Assembly: GCA_016791465.1 (NCBI GenBank)
Contig: JAEUWE010000111.1
Coordinates: 1 to 6,646 of the forward strand
Length of the DNA: 6,646 bases
Direction of reading: 5' to 3'
Origin: Pseudobdellovibrionaceae bacterium
GTDB lineage: Bacteria; Bdellovibrionota; Bdellovibrionia; Bdellovibrionales; JAMPXM01
Part shown: in pieces, positions 1 to 6,517 of the stretch
Position numbering within the stretch: the first letter of the stretch is position 1
Layout: each line of letters opens with the position of its first letter
Position numbers and translations under genes: made by a program
The notes under the pieces: generated by a model
The model's input: the letters and a program-made list of their open reading frames with translations, nothing else
Database searches by the model: none
What the model was told of the DNA's origin: nothing

Positions 1-2013
1 GGTTCGATCCGACTTCATACTACAATCGATTTTCACGATCTTTCCTGCACCAAGACTTGTCGTCAAATCCATCTGATCGCGGATCGTACAGTTCGATCGA
101 TAGCTCGCATCGAGACGAACTTCAGGCTTCAGATCGGCCTCTGGGCGAGGTTCAAATCCAAGTTCGAACTGCACCTCTTTCCCTTTGCGCAAAGGAAAGA
201 TCGCATGTGGCTGCCCAACAACTCGGCCGGTGAAGGAGCCATAGGTGCTTGAACGCAGAGCCTTGTTGGGAACCGCGCTAAAGCCCGGCGTATACCATTC
301 AAATCCAGCAGGCGTCGCAACTTCACCGCCGCCATCTTTTCTTATGCGCTCAACTTTGACCTTGAGCATTCCCTGATCCAATCCATCAAACGAGACGCGC
401 TCAATGATTTCACTCGATCCAAGGTCGTTCACGCCCTCTGAGAGACGGCGCTTCCACTTCCATGTCGTCACCTCACCAGCAACCGGATTCCGGTAAACGA
501 CGGGAGGCCATGCATCTTTCGGCGGATCGATCACCATCGCAAATCCACCCGAAGCTGCTGCCGTTCCACCCGCTGGAACTTTCTGCGATGGTGCATCAAC
601 CTGAGTTCCAGCTCGCCGCTTACCGCCAGCCTGGACCGCTACTGGTTCGGCTTTCTCTTCTGACATTTTCTTCTGCCATGCAAAGAAGCCAAGACCCGCA
701 ATCAGGATCACCGCAACAGCAGCTTCAAATACACGCGACTTCGCCTTCACAGCCTCTGGCGCCGTCATCACCGGTTGCGCCTGTACACTCTGCCCATTCG
801 GAATGTACTGCTTCACCTGGGGCGGATCCGTGTGCACCGGCGCGACAAGGCCTGACAATTGGTCGGCCTTCCGCATCGTCATGATCGTGCTGAGATCTTG
901 TTTATAGGCCTCGACAGCATCATTTAAAACTTCAAGCGGAACAATGAGCCCAGTGGACTCGATCAATCGAGTCGACTCACCCTCTTCTTGAACTTTTCCC
1001 GTCTCTTTTGGACGCTCTGCTTGTTTGCGTACCGCAAGCGAGAGAACAAAACCCCATTCAGCGGGATCAACATTCATTTCTTCTAGGCGGTCCTGGAGTT
1101 CGTTCACATTGTCAATTCGAACCGACAGCAAGTCAGAGTTAAAATACGATGGTAGGTTCGGGAACTGAATGGCTTTCAGCTTCGCTGCGGCCGCCGATGC
1201 GGTTTGCGGACGACGAAGTGGCTCTTTGTCGATCATCTCATAGAGTACGGTCCAAGCCTCTTCAGGCAAAACCACGCGTAGGTTCTCTGGAATATCGAGC
1301 TGCCCCGCTCGAATCATCTCCATCGTCTGAAACTGCGACTCACCCTTAAACGGCGTCCGTCCGGTCAGCATTTCGTAGAACAACAATCCCAACGCATAGA
1401 TATCCGTCGATGGACTTGGCGGCTCTCCGCGAAAGAGCTCTGGAGCAATATAGTTAAGAGTTCCGATAACGGCGCCTGTTTTTGTGCGCACACCCTCTGA
1501 GCCCGCAAGATTGCCGCCGACACTCTTCGCAATTCCAAAGTCGATCAACTTCGCCCGACCGAAACCATCAACAAGAATGTTGGCCGGCTTAATATCGCGA
1601 TGGATGATGCCGTGGCTATGGGCATGATCAAGACCCGCGGCGATATCAGAAAAAATAGAAATCATTTCGCGAATCGTAAGACGTCGTTCGCGCGAAAGAT
1701 GGTGTAACGAGCGCCCCGCAACGTGCTCCATCGCGATATAGAGAAAACCGTTATCCTCTCCCAATCCAAATACCGAAACGATGTTGGGATGCGTGAGCTT
1801 GGCAAGCGCCTTTCCTTCAAGAATGAAGCGATTTGCCGCCTCAGCATCAACCGACGGATCGAAAGCATGCATGATCTTAACGGCCACTCGACGACTCAGC
1901 GACTTGTCATCGCAAAGATAGACATCACCCATTCCGCCGCTGCCAAGCTTCGAGAGAATGGTGTAGCCAGCAATCGTATCGCCAATTTGTGGTTTGCGAA
2001 TTTCTTGACTCAC
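1..2013 (-). CDS. Transmembrane serine/threonine protein kinase (Hanks type), C-terminus cut by the window edge
   Basis: The frame is open for 671 codons from a GTG at 2013-2011 to position 1, with no stop, so the protein continues beyond the window. A complete kinase domain spans about residues 17-275: glycine loop GSGGMG (24-29), VAVK with ATP-anchoring K46, alpha-C glutamate probably E66, catalytic loop HRDIKPAN (D140, K142, N145), DFG (158-160), activation-loop threonines T177, T179 and T185, GTLNYIAPE (184-192), D204 and R268. The kinase is therefore expected to be active. A juxtamembrane stretch of about 150 residues leads to one hydrophobic helix (about 431-446), placing the kinase in the cytoplasm and residues from about 447 outside it. 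The outer part begins with a Gly/Ala-rich linker and then a probable beta-rich domain with two cysteines (C642, C664). No PASTA repeats are visible. GTG is preferred as start because an AG-rich GAGAAG lies just upstream and the kinase fold starts soon after; an in-frame stop lies 20 codons before it. Probably cotranscribed with the upstream FecR gene. Substrate and ligand are unknown. Confidence 0.93.
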   Translation of the reverse strand, partial: MSQEIRKPQIGDTIAGYTILSKLGSGGMGDVYLCDDKSLSRRVAVKIMHAFDPSVDAEAANRFILEGKALAKLTHPNIVSVFGLGEDNGFLYIAMEHVAGRSLHHLSRERRLTIREMISIFSDIAAGLDHAHSHGIIHRDIKPANILVDGFGRAKLIDFGIAKSVGGNLAGSEGVRTKTGAVIGTLNYIAPELFRGEPPSPSTDIYALGLLFYEMLTGRTPFKGESQFQTMEMIRAGQLDIPENLRVVLPEEAWTVLYEMIDKEPLRRPQTASAAAAKLKAIQFPNLPSYFNSDLLSVRIDNVNELQDRLEEMNVDPAEWGFVLSLAVRKQAERPKETGKVQEEGESTRLIESTGLIVPLEVLNDAVEAYKQDLSTIMTMRKADQLSGLVAPVHTDPPQVKQYIPNGQSVQAQPVMTAPEAVKAKSRVFEAAVAVILIAGLGFFAWQKKMSEEKAEPVAVQAGGKRRAGTQVDAPSQKVPAGGTAAASGGFAMVIDPPKDAWPPVVYRNPVAGEVTTWKWKRRLSEGVNDLGSSEIIERVSFDGLDQGMLKVKVERIRKDGGGEVATPAGFEWYTPGFSAVPNKALRSSTYGSFTGRVVGQPHAIFPLRKGKEVQFELGFEPRPEADLKPEVRLDASYRSNCTIRDQMDLTTSLGAGKIVKIDCSMKSDRT

Positions 2014-2123
2014 GAACTTCTCATCGGAAGGCTGCTGCGGATTTCGCAGTCCAGACGCCGAGATGTCGCAAATTAGGTCGGAGAGCTAGACCTTGGCCAA
2101 GCCACTTCCCAGTATGAGATCCT
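2014..2123 (-). other. Spacer between the FecR and kinase genes
   Basis: The 110 bp between the FecR-protein stop and the kinase GTG hold no open frame of note. A 10-bp palindrome (CTTGGCCAAG) sits at 2092-2101, and a 6-bp inverted repeat (2115-2120 with 2135-2140) straddles the FecR-gene stop codon. Neither is followed by a T tract on the minus strand, so no intrinsic terminator is evident and read-through into the kinase gene is likely. A TAATTT hexamer (minus strand, 2070-2075) is too poorly partnered to call a promoter. Confidence 0.5.
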
Positions 2124-4523
2124 CTAGAATGAGAATCTCAAATGCGAATACGCTTCGCCCGAGGCTTCCCTGTAAGGCAGACCTACCGGCGACGATTCCG
2201 GATTACCGGCATCGAACAGACTCAAGCGATAGCCAACGCCAAAATTAAGTTCAGATGAGAAGTCATAGCCGATGAATCCGTTCACTTCGTAGGCTTGGTT
2301 TGCATCAATCCATCGCCCATAAAGGACCTCACCGCCCGTATGCCACTTCTCGAGGAAGTTGATCCAAACAGCAAAACCAAACTTTGCCATCGTGTAGCCG
2401 GCACTAAACTGGCCGTTGTTTGGGTTCTGACGATTCTCGATTCCTGTTACAACACCAAGCCGCAACGGCCCGCGGAACGGTGTCCACGGCGTTCTCCAGT
2501 AGCGAATGTACTTCGCATCGGCGCGGAATGCATTGAATGCTTCCCCCGAAGGATTCATGCCAACAAGCTTCATTCTGAGTGCAAGCGAAGCCCAGTTCTT
2601 CTCAGAGCGATGGCCGACAACCAAGCCCGCCATTGCAAGACCCGCCGGATCAGTTCCATCGTCAATCTGCTGAGTTGACAGATACGCGACCTCCGCTCCC
2701 TCCAGCGCAACATACCATGGCAAGATTTTCTCTTCCGTCGCTCTTATATCAGACTTTGCCTTCGAGCGACTTGTCGCCTCTGGCTGCTCCTTCTCGTCTT
2801 TTATCGCCGCCACCTTGCGCTCAACAACTGGCTTGGCGCCAACAATCAAACGCGCTCGCGACGGAGCGCTTCGCTTGCCATTCTTTGACACCGATTGAAC
2901 GAGCAAGTCATACTCTCCGGCTTTCTTCGGAGTCAGACGAAGAGAATCGCGACTGACTCGACCGGACTTCAGCACTTTGCCATCGCGACTCAGAACCGAA
3001 ACATCGTATTTATCAGCAAGGCTATCGCCACGCCATTGAAGCTCATAAGTCTCGCCAGCCGTGATCTTGGCTTGATTGGTCGCAAGCACCGGCGCCGACG
3101 GCGTTTGCCGACGATAGACACGCACCGGAGTCACCGCCGAAAGTTTGCTGATTTCGCCGTTGGCCGCAACGGTCCGCGAACGGAAATAGTAGGTTCCCTC
3201 ATTCGAAACAGGAATGTCCAACCGCGATTCTTTCACCCAAACCGCTTTGGTTTTTCCAGTTTCAAACTGCGGGCTCCGAGATCCCTCTAAAACATACCCG
3301 CCCGGCTGAGGCAGCTGCCGATCTGAAAGTCGCAACTTCAATTCCACCTCTTTGCCAACAAGTTCAACTTGCGGCGAAAGCGACGTTACTGCCGGCTCAG
3401 CACCGGGCAATGTTTGAAGTTGGATATCCACGCTCGCCTGCTCGGACCACTGCTTGCCTTCTCGCGAAATGCGAACGTGGTTTTTCCCGGGAGCCCAACG
3501 ATCGACAATCAAGGGCGCGCCCGTCTTTTTTGATTTATCGACATTCGATACAAAGGCGGGGTCGCGCGAGACCTCAACCATCACCGGTTCCTTCTCAGCC
3601 ACATTCTGAACGACAATCGGAACCGGCATTTTGATTTCAACCGGCTCCTCGCGTCGCACCAAACTTTTTTTCCCTGTCCTCTTATAGAGATCAGGGAGTC
3701 GGACGGTTTTGACAAATGTCTGCTCTGCACGCGAGATCTTCAGCGGTGGTGTTGGCGTTGGAATCGGCGTTGGAACTGGCGTCGCGGCGACAATCGGCGC
3801 AGGTGTCGGCGTTGGAACTGGCGTCGGGACTGGAGTTGCAACCGCAATCGGCTTATCTAATTTTCTCTTACCGGTGATCGAATCAAGTTTCTCTAAAGCA
3901 ACAGTTGGAGGCGGTGCGATCGAACTTGATTTACCGGTCGAGGGCAGTTGAAGACGATTGCCGGCGCCCATTTCGCGCATGTCGCCGCGCTGCTTAAACT
4001 TCAATTTTCCCTTAAGGGCCTCAATACGCGCCCCCAGCTTTTCGTCGACCGACAAAAGCATCTGCGAATCTAAACCCGAAATCTCAGTCATCTCTCCTGA
4101 AATTGAGATGCGCATTTCACCATTCACCTGCAAACGCACCTGACCGCGTGCCACATCGGGAATGATGACCCCGTCAACGTCCTCAAACACGACGAGCGTT
4201 TCTTCGCCCATCGTAATCTGACCGCCTGACATCATTTCAACATTGGCTCCCGATTGAAGGCCTGTGTAAAGCGCATCGCCTTTGATGATCTCAGCTTCAG
4301 CTTCTCCCTTGAACCATGCATCGTTTTCGACAGGTTTGTGCCGCACATCCCCTTGTGTCGTGAGCACGTGCGCAACAACAGTCTGATTCGAGTTGCCATT
4401 GCTAAAAAATGGCGTCGTGACACCCAAAAAGAATTCAAGAGTGAGCAAAAGCAATACCACCAAAGCAGCCCAAACGGCTTTGTTCGTGCGGTAGTGTTTG
4501 AGTATCTCTAGAATTCGTCCCAT
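2124..4523 (-). CDS. FecR-domain protein with Pro/Thr linker, Fn3-like modules and C-terminal beta-barrel-like domain
   Basis: Complete 799-residue protein with an ATG at 4523 and an AAGGA ribosome-binding site just upstream. Residues 1-16 are basic, followed by a hydrophobic helix (about 17-36) that acts as signal anchor or uncleaved signal; no clear AxA cleavage site is seen. Residues about 49-132 match the FecR pattern (Gly-Asp-Val start, a Trp, a KGDALYTG turn, then SGANVEM and GGQITMGEE), with further beta structure to about 195. A Pro/Thr/Val linker (228-260) follows. Three beta-sandwich modules, likely Fn3-like, occupy about 297-370, 378-470 and 475-562; the last two show paired-Tyr/Arg strands followed by a NGEISK- or NGKRSA-type turn. 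A Lys/Glu-rich spacer (565-600) leads to about 200 residues of alternating aromatic and polar strands ending YSHLRFSF, a terminal Phe typical of outer membrane barrels. FecR domains are known from periplasmic regulators and envelope proteins; this is not a classical FecR sigma regulator, as no FecI gene is adjacent. Its function is unknown. It precedes the kinase gene by 110 bp. Confidence 0.87.
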   Translation of the reverse strand: MGRILEILKHYRTNKAVWAALVVLLLLTLEFFLGVTTPFFSNGNSNQTVVAHVLTTQGDVRHKPVENDAWFKGEAEAEIIKGDALYTGLQSGANVEMMSGGQITMGEETLVVFEDVDGVIIPDVARGQVRLQVNGEMRISISGEMTEISGLDSQMLLSVDEKLGARIEALKGKLKFKQRGDMREMGAGNRLQLPSTGKSSSIAPPPTVALEKLDSITGKRKLDKPIAVATPVPTPVPTPTPAPIVAATPVPTPIPTPTPPLKISRAEQTFVKTVRLPDLYKRTGKKSLVRREEPVEIKMPVPIVVQNVAEKEPVMVEVSRDPAFVSNVDKSKKTGAPLIVDRWAPGKNHVRISREGKQWSEQASVDIQLQTLPGAEPAVTSLSPQVELVGKEVELKLRLSDRQLPQPGGYVLEGSRSPQFETGKTKAVWVKESRLDIPVSNEGTYYFRSRTVAANGEISKLSAVTPVRVYRRQTPSAPVLATNQAKITAGETYELQWRGDSLADKYDVSVLSRDGKVLKSGRVSRDSLRLTPKKAGEYDLLVQSVSKNGKRSAPSRARLIVGAKPVVERKVAAIKDEKEQPEATSRSKAKSDIRATEEKILPWYVALEGAEVAYLSTQQIDDGTDPAGLAMAGLVVGHRSEKNWASLALRMKLVGMNPSGEAFNAFRADAKYIRYWRTPWTPFRGPLRLGVVTGIENRQNPNNGQFSAGYTMAKFGFAVWINFLEKWHTGGEVLYGRWIDANQAYEVNGFIGYDFSSELNFGVGYRLSLFDAGNPESSPVGLPYREASGEAYSHLRFSF
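3744..3842 (-). repeat. Pro/Thr repeat tract in the FecR-protein gene, with a 20-bp perfect direct repeat
   Basis: This stretch encodes residues 228-260, a tract of TPVP/TPIP/TPTP units organised as two near-identical blocks (about 229-243 and 247-260) separated by IVA. At DNA level a 20-bp identical direct repeat occurs at 3765-3784 and 3807-3826, offset by 42 bp (exactly 14 codons), so gain or loss of one block would stay in frame. The encoded segment is expected to be an extended, stiff linker between the FecR domain and the downstream beta modules. Read on the plus strand it gives a Gly/Val repeat, which is a shadow and not a gene. Confidence 0.8.
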
Positions 4524-4526
4524 CGA

Positions 4527-4532
4527 TCCTTC
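4527..4532 (-). promoter_or_regulatory. Ribosome-binding site of the FecR-domain gene
   Basis: On the minus strand GAAGGA lies three to four bases before the ATG at 4523. It supports this start, which also gives a proper basic N-terminus before the hydrophobic anchor. No convincing sigma70-type promoter for this gene could be read in the remaining minus-strand intergenic sequence. Confidence 0.55.
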
Positions 4533-4646
4533 TGTTTCGACTCCAAAAATGGGATAACCAATTGATAGTCCCTACTTTTCGTATCGGCCCCACCGCGAAC
4601 AACGAGAGACCAACCAACCGCAAACTCGACTCGCAGTTGGTACAGA

Positions 4647-4674
4647 TTGACGACTGGACCCTGTTTGCTAGGCT
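4647..4674 (+). promoter_or_regulatory. Candidate sigma70-type promoter for the acyl-CoA ligase gene
   Basis: A TTGACG box (4647-4652, five of six matches to the -35 consensus) is followed after 16 bp by TAGGCT (4669-4674, three of six to the -10 consensus) preceded by a TG at 4666-4667, an extended -10 arrangement. Transcription would start near 4681, giving a leader of about 20 bases carrying only the Shine-Dalgarno. The -10 is weak, so this is a suggestion. No FadR-like or TetR-like operator palindrome was recognised. Confidence 0.38.
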
Positions 4675-4689
4675 CAATGCTCTAGTCCA

Positions 4690-4696
4690 AAGGAGG
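4690..4696 (+). promoter_or_regulatory. Strong Shine-Dalgarno of the acyl-CoA ligase gene
   Basis: AAGGAGG, a near-perfect anti-16S complement, ends four bases before the ATG at 4701. It fixes this start and shows that the Ser/Gly-rich N-terminal extension of the protein is really translated. Confidence 0.8.
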
Positions 4697-4700
4697 GCTT

Positions 4701-6440
4701 ATGGCGGAGTTCGACAGCAATTCGAGTGGCTCGGGGTCAAAATCTGGCAGCGAAAGCGATCGCCCCTTTTGGACTGCACGCTATCCTGCCGGCGTCCCTG
4801 CGACGGTCGAAGCGGCCGTCAATCAGTACCGCTCCGTCCTTGATGTTTTCGAAGAGACCGTTGGACGCTTTCCGACAAAACCTGCGTTCACCTGCATGGG
4901 ACGAACGATGACGTTTAGTGAGCTCAATCGCAAAGCCGAAAGCTTTGCGGCCTATCTGCAGCACGAGCTCAAGATGAAAAAAGGCGACCGCATTGCCTTG
5001 CAAATGCCCAACGTTTTGCAATACCCCGTGGCACTTTACGGTTCACTCAAGGCCGGGCTGATCATCGTCAACACCAACCCGCTCTACACCGAACGCGAGA
5101 TGAAGCACCAGTTCAATGACGCGGGCTGCACGACGGTCGTCATTCTCGCCAATTTCGCGCACAACCTGCAGAAAGTGATTCACGAAACGAAAGTTCAGCA
5201 CGTGATCGTCACCGAGCTTGGTGACCTCCTTGGGTTTCCAAAGAGTCTTGTCGTCAACGCCGTCGTCAAACACGTAAAAAAAATGGTTCCTGATTTCTCC
5301 CTGCCTGACGCCATCCCCTTTGCAAAAGTTCTCGAAAAAGGCGCGACTCTCACTTGGACACGCGTGCCGATGGAGCTCGATGAAATCGCATTTCTGCAGT
5401 ACACCGGCGGAACCACCGGTGTCTCGAAAGGTGCGATGCTCACCCATCGCAATATCGTCTCCAATATGCAGCAGATCCACTGCTGGATGCTTCCACTTCT
5501 CAAAGAGGGAGAAGAGTTTGCGATTTGCGCTCTTCCGCTCTACCACATCTTCGCCTTCACCGTAAATGCGATGGCGATCGTGAAGTACGGAGGCCACAAC
5601 CTTCTCATCACCAATCCGCGCGACATCCCAGCATTTGTGAAGGAACTCAAAAAGTATCCATTCACCGTCTTCACCGGAGTGAACACTCTCTACAATGCTC
5701 TCTTAAATAGCGAAGACTTCCGTGCTCTGGATTTTTCTGCATTAAAGGTTGCCGTCGCGGGCGGAATGGCACTGCAGAAAGCCGTGGCACTCAAGTGGCG
5801 CGAAGTCACAGGTAAACCGATCGTTGAAGGCTATGGACTGACTGAAACATCACCCGTGGCGTCTTGCAACCCGATCGATGGCTCAGATCGCGTCGGAACG
5901 ATTGGCCTGCCTTTACCATCGACGTATTTAAAGATCATCGATGATGACGGCAATGATCTTCCTATCGGTGGAACTGGTGAAATCTGCATCAAAGGGCCGC
6001 AAGTGATGAAGGGATACTGGCAGCGTCCCGACGAAACGGCGAACGTGATGACCAAAGACGGATGGTTTAAAAGCGGCGACATTGGAATTATGGACAACGA
6101 CGGCTTTTCACGCATCGTCGACCGCAAGAAAGATATGATTCTCGTCTCAGGCTTCAATGTCTATCCGAACGAAGTCGAGGACGTGATCGCAACTCATCCC
6201 GGTGTTCTTGAGGTTGCCGCCATCGGTATTGCCGATGAAAAGTCAGGTGAAGTGGTGAAGGTCTTTGTCGTCAAGAAAGATCCAAACCTGACTGCCGATC
6301 AAGTCATCGCCCACGCCCGATCGGGACTCGCTGGCTATAAAGTTCCGAAGGCCGTGGAATTCCGCAATGAGCTCCCAAAGACCAACGTCGGCAAGATTCT
6401 GCGGCGCGCACTGCGAGAAACGCCGGCTGTCGTTCGATAA
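4701..6440 (+). CDS. fadD: Long-chain fatty acid-CoA ligase (acyl-CoA synthetase, FadD family)
   Basis: Complete 579-residue member of the ANL adenylating superfamily, close to the roughly 560 residues of E. coli FadD. It activates fatty acids with ATP to acyl-AMP and then forms acyl-CoA, feeding beta-oxidation or lipid synthesis at the cytoplasmic face of the inner membrane. The ATP-binding loop YTGGTTGVSKGA is at 234-245, the adenine-binding motif YGLTETSP starts at 378, and the hinge-region signature runs from GWFKSGD (454-460) through DRKKDMILVSGFNVYPNE (474-491), the diagnostic fatty acyl-CoA synthetase motif. The C-terminal catalytic lysine is K565 in PKTNVGK. All catalytic residues are present. 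The first 20 or so residues are Ser/Gly/Lys-rich and probably disordered. The strong AGGAGG supports the start. It is transcribed divergently from the FecR/kinase genes; a TolC-like gene follows after 65 bp. Chain-length preference cannot be read from sequence. A medium-chain ligase is possible, but the signature motif favours FadD. Confidence 0.93.
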   Translation: MAEFDSNSSGSGSKSGSESDRPFWTARYPAGVPATVEAAVNQYRSVLDVFEETVGRFPTKPAFTCMGRTMTFSELNRKAESFAAYLQHELKMKKGDRIALQMPNVLQYPVALYGSLKAGLIIVNTNPLYTEREMKHQFNDAGCTTVVILANFAHNLQKVIHETKVQHVIVTELGDLLGFPKSLVVNAVVKHVKKMVPDFSLPDAIPFAKVLEKGATLTWTRVPMELDEIAFLQYTGGTTGVSKGAMLTHRNIVSNMQQIHCWMLPLLKEGEEFAICALPLYHIFAFTVNAMAIVKYGGHNLLITNPRDIPAFVKELKKYPFTVFTGVNTLYNALLNSEDFRALDFSALKVAVAGGMALQKAVALKWREVTGKPIVEGYGLTETSPVASCNPIDGSDRVGTIGLPLPSTYLKIIDDDGNDLPIGGTGEICIKGPQVMKGYWQRPDETANVMTKDGWFKSGDIGIMDNDGFSRIVDRKKDMILVSGFNVYPNEVEDVIATHPGVLEVAAIGIADEKSGEVVKVFVVKKDPNLTADQVIAHARSGLAGYKVPKAVEFRNELPKTNVGKILRRALRETPAVVR

Positions 6441-6475
6441 TTCTGACCGACGCGGCAGGCGATTCCTTATTTTTT
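6421..6475 (+). terminator. Possible imperfect intrinsic terminator overlapping the end of the ligase gene
   Basis: Positions 6421-6430 can pair with 6452-6461 as a 10-position stem with one G/A mismatch and two G-U pairs, enclosing a loop of about 21 bases that contains the stop codon. A T-rich run (6463-6475, ending in six T) follows at once. The large loop and imperfect stem make it a weak terminator at best. Confidence 0.3.
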
Positions 6476-6517
6476 CAACAATTCTCTGCTGTGCTACAGA
6501 GAACAATGAATCGCCTG
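6456..6517 (+). repeat. Nested inverted repeats around the start of the TolC-like gene
   Basis: A perfect 10-bp inverted repeat (CAGGCGATTC at 6456-6465, its complement at 6508-6517) encloses a second perfect 7-bp inverted repeat (6482-6488 with 6497-6503, loop of 8). The right arm of the inner hairpin contains the only AG-rich ribosome-binding candidate (6498-6502). The right arm of the outer stem begins at the G of the ATG and covers codons 2 to 4. If transcribed together, the two stems would bracket and partly hide the initiation site. Function is inferred only. Confidence 0.5.

Noticed and set aside
462..884. Plus-strand open frame of 140 codons, and the others between 1149 and 2076
   Set aside because: They lie opposite the kinase frame, which is continuous and carries all kinase motifs. 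The plus-strand translations are Ser/Pro/Gln-rich or otherwise without recognisable domains.
2070..2100. Possible separate promoter for the kinase gene (TAATTT with an upstream TTGGCC on the minus strand)
   Set aside because: The spacing is 19 bp and both boxes are poor matches, so cotranscription with the FecR gene is the simpler reading.
2115..2140. Inverted repeat over the FecR-gene stop codon considered as a terminator
   Set aside because: The stem is only 6 bp with a 14-base loop and no T tract follows on the minus strand.
2295..3290. Plus-strand open frames at 2295-2678, 2579-2956 and 2895-3290
   Set aside because: These are antisense shadows of the 799-residue FecR-domain gene. They overlap one another and show no protein-like features.
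3709..3951. Plus-strand Gly/Val repeat frame of 80 codons resembling a glycine-rich protein
   Set aside because: It is the antisense reading of the Pro/Thr linker; the repeat look comes from the complementary codons.
4562..4843. Plus-strand frame of 93 codons across the divergent intergenic region
   Set aside because: It overlaps the well-supported ligase start and Shine-Dalgarno in another frame and has no good ribosome-binding site of its own.
5043..5597. Minus-strand open frame of 184 codons inside the ligase gene
   Set aside because: The ligase frame on the other strand is unambiguous. The antisense product is rich in His, Arg and Asp and matches nothing recognised.
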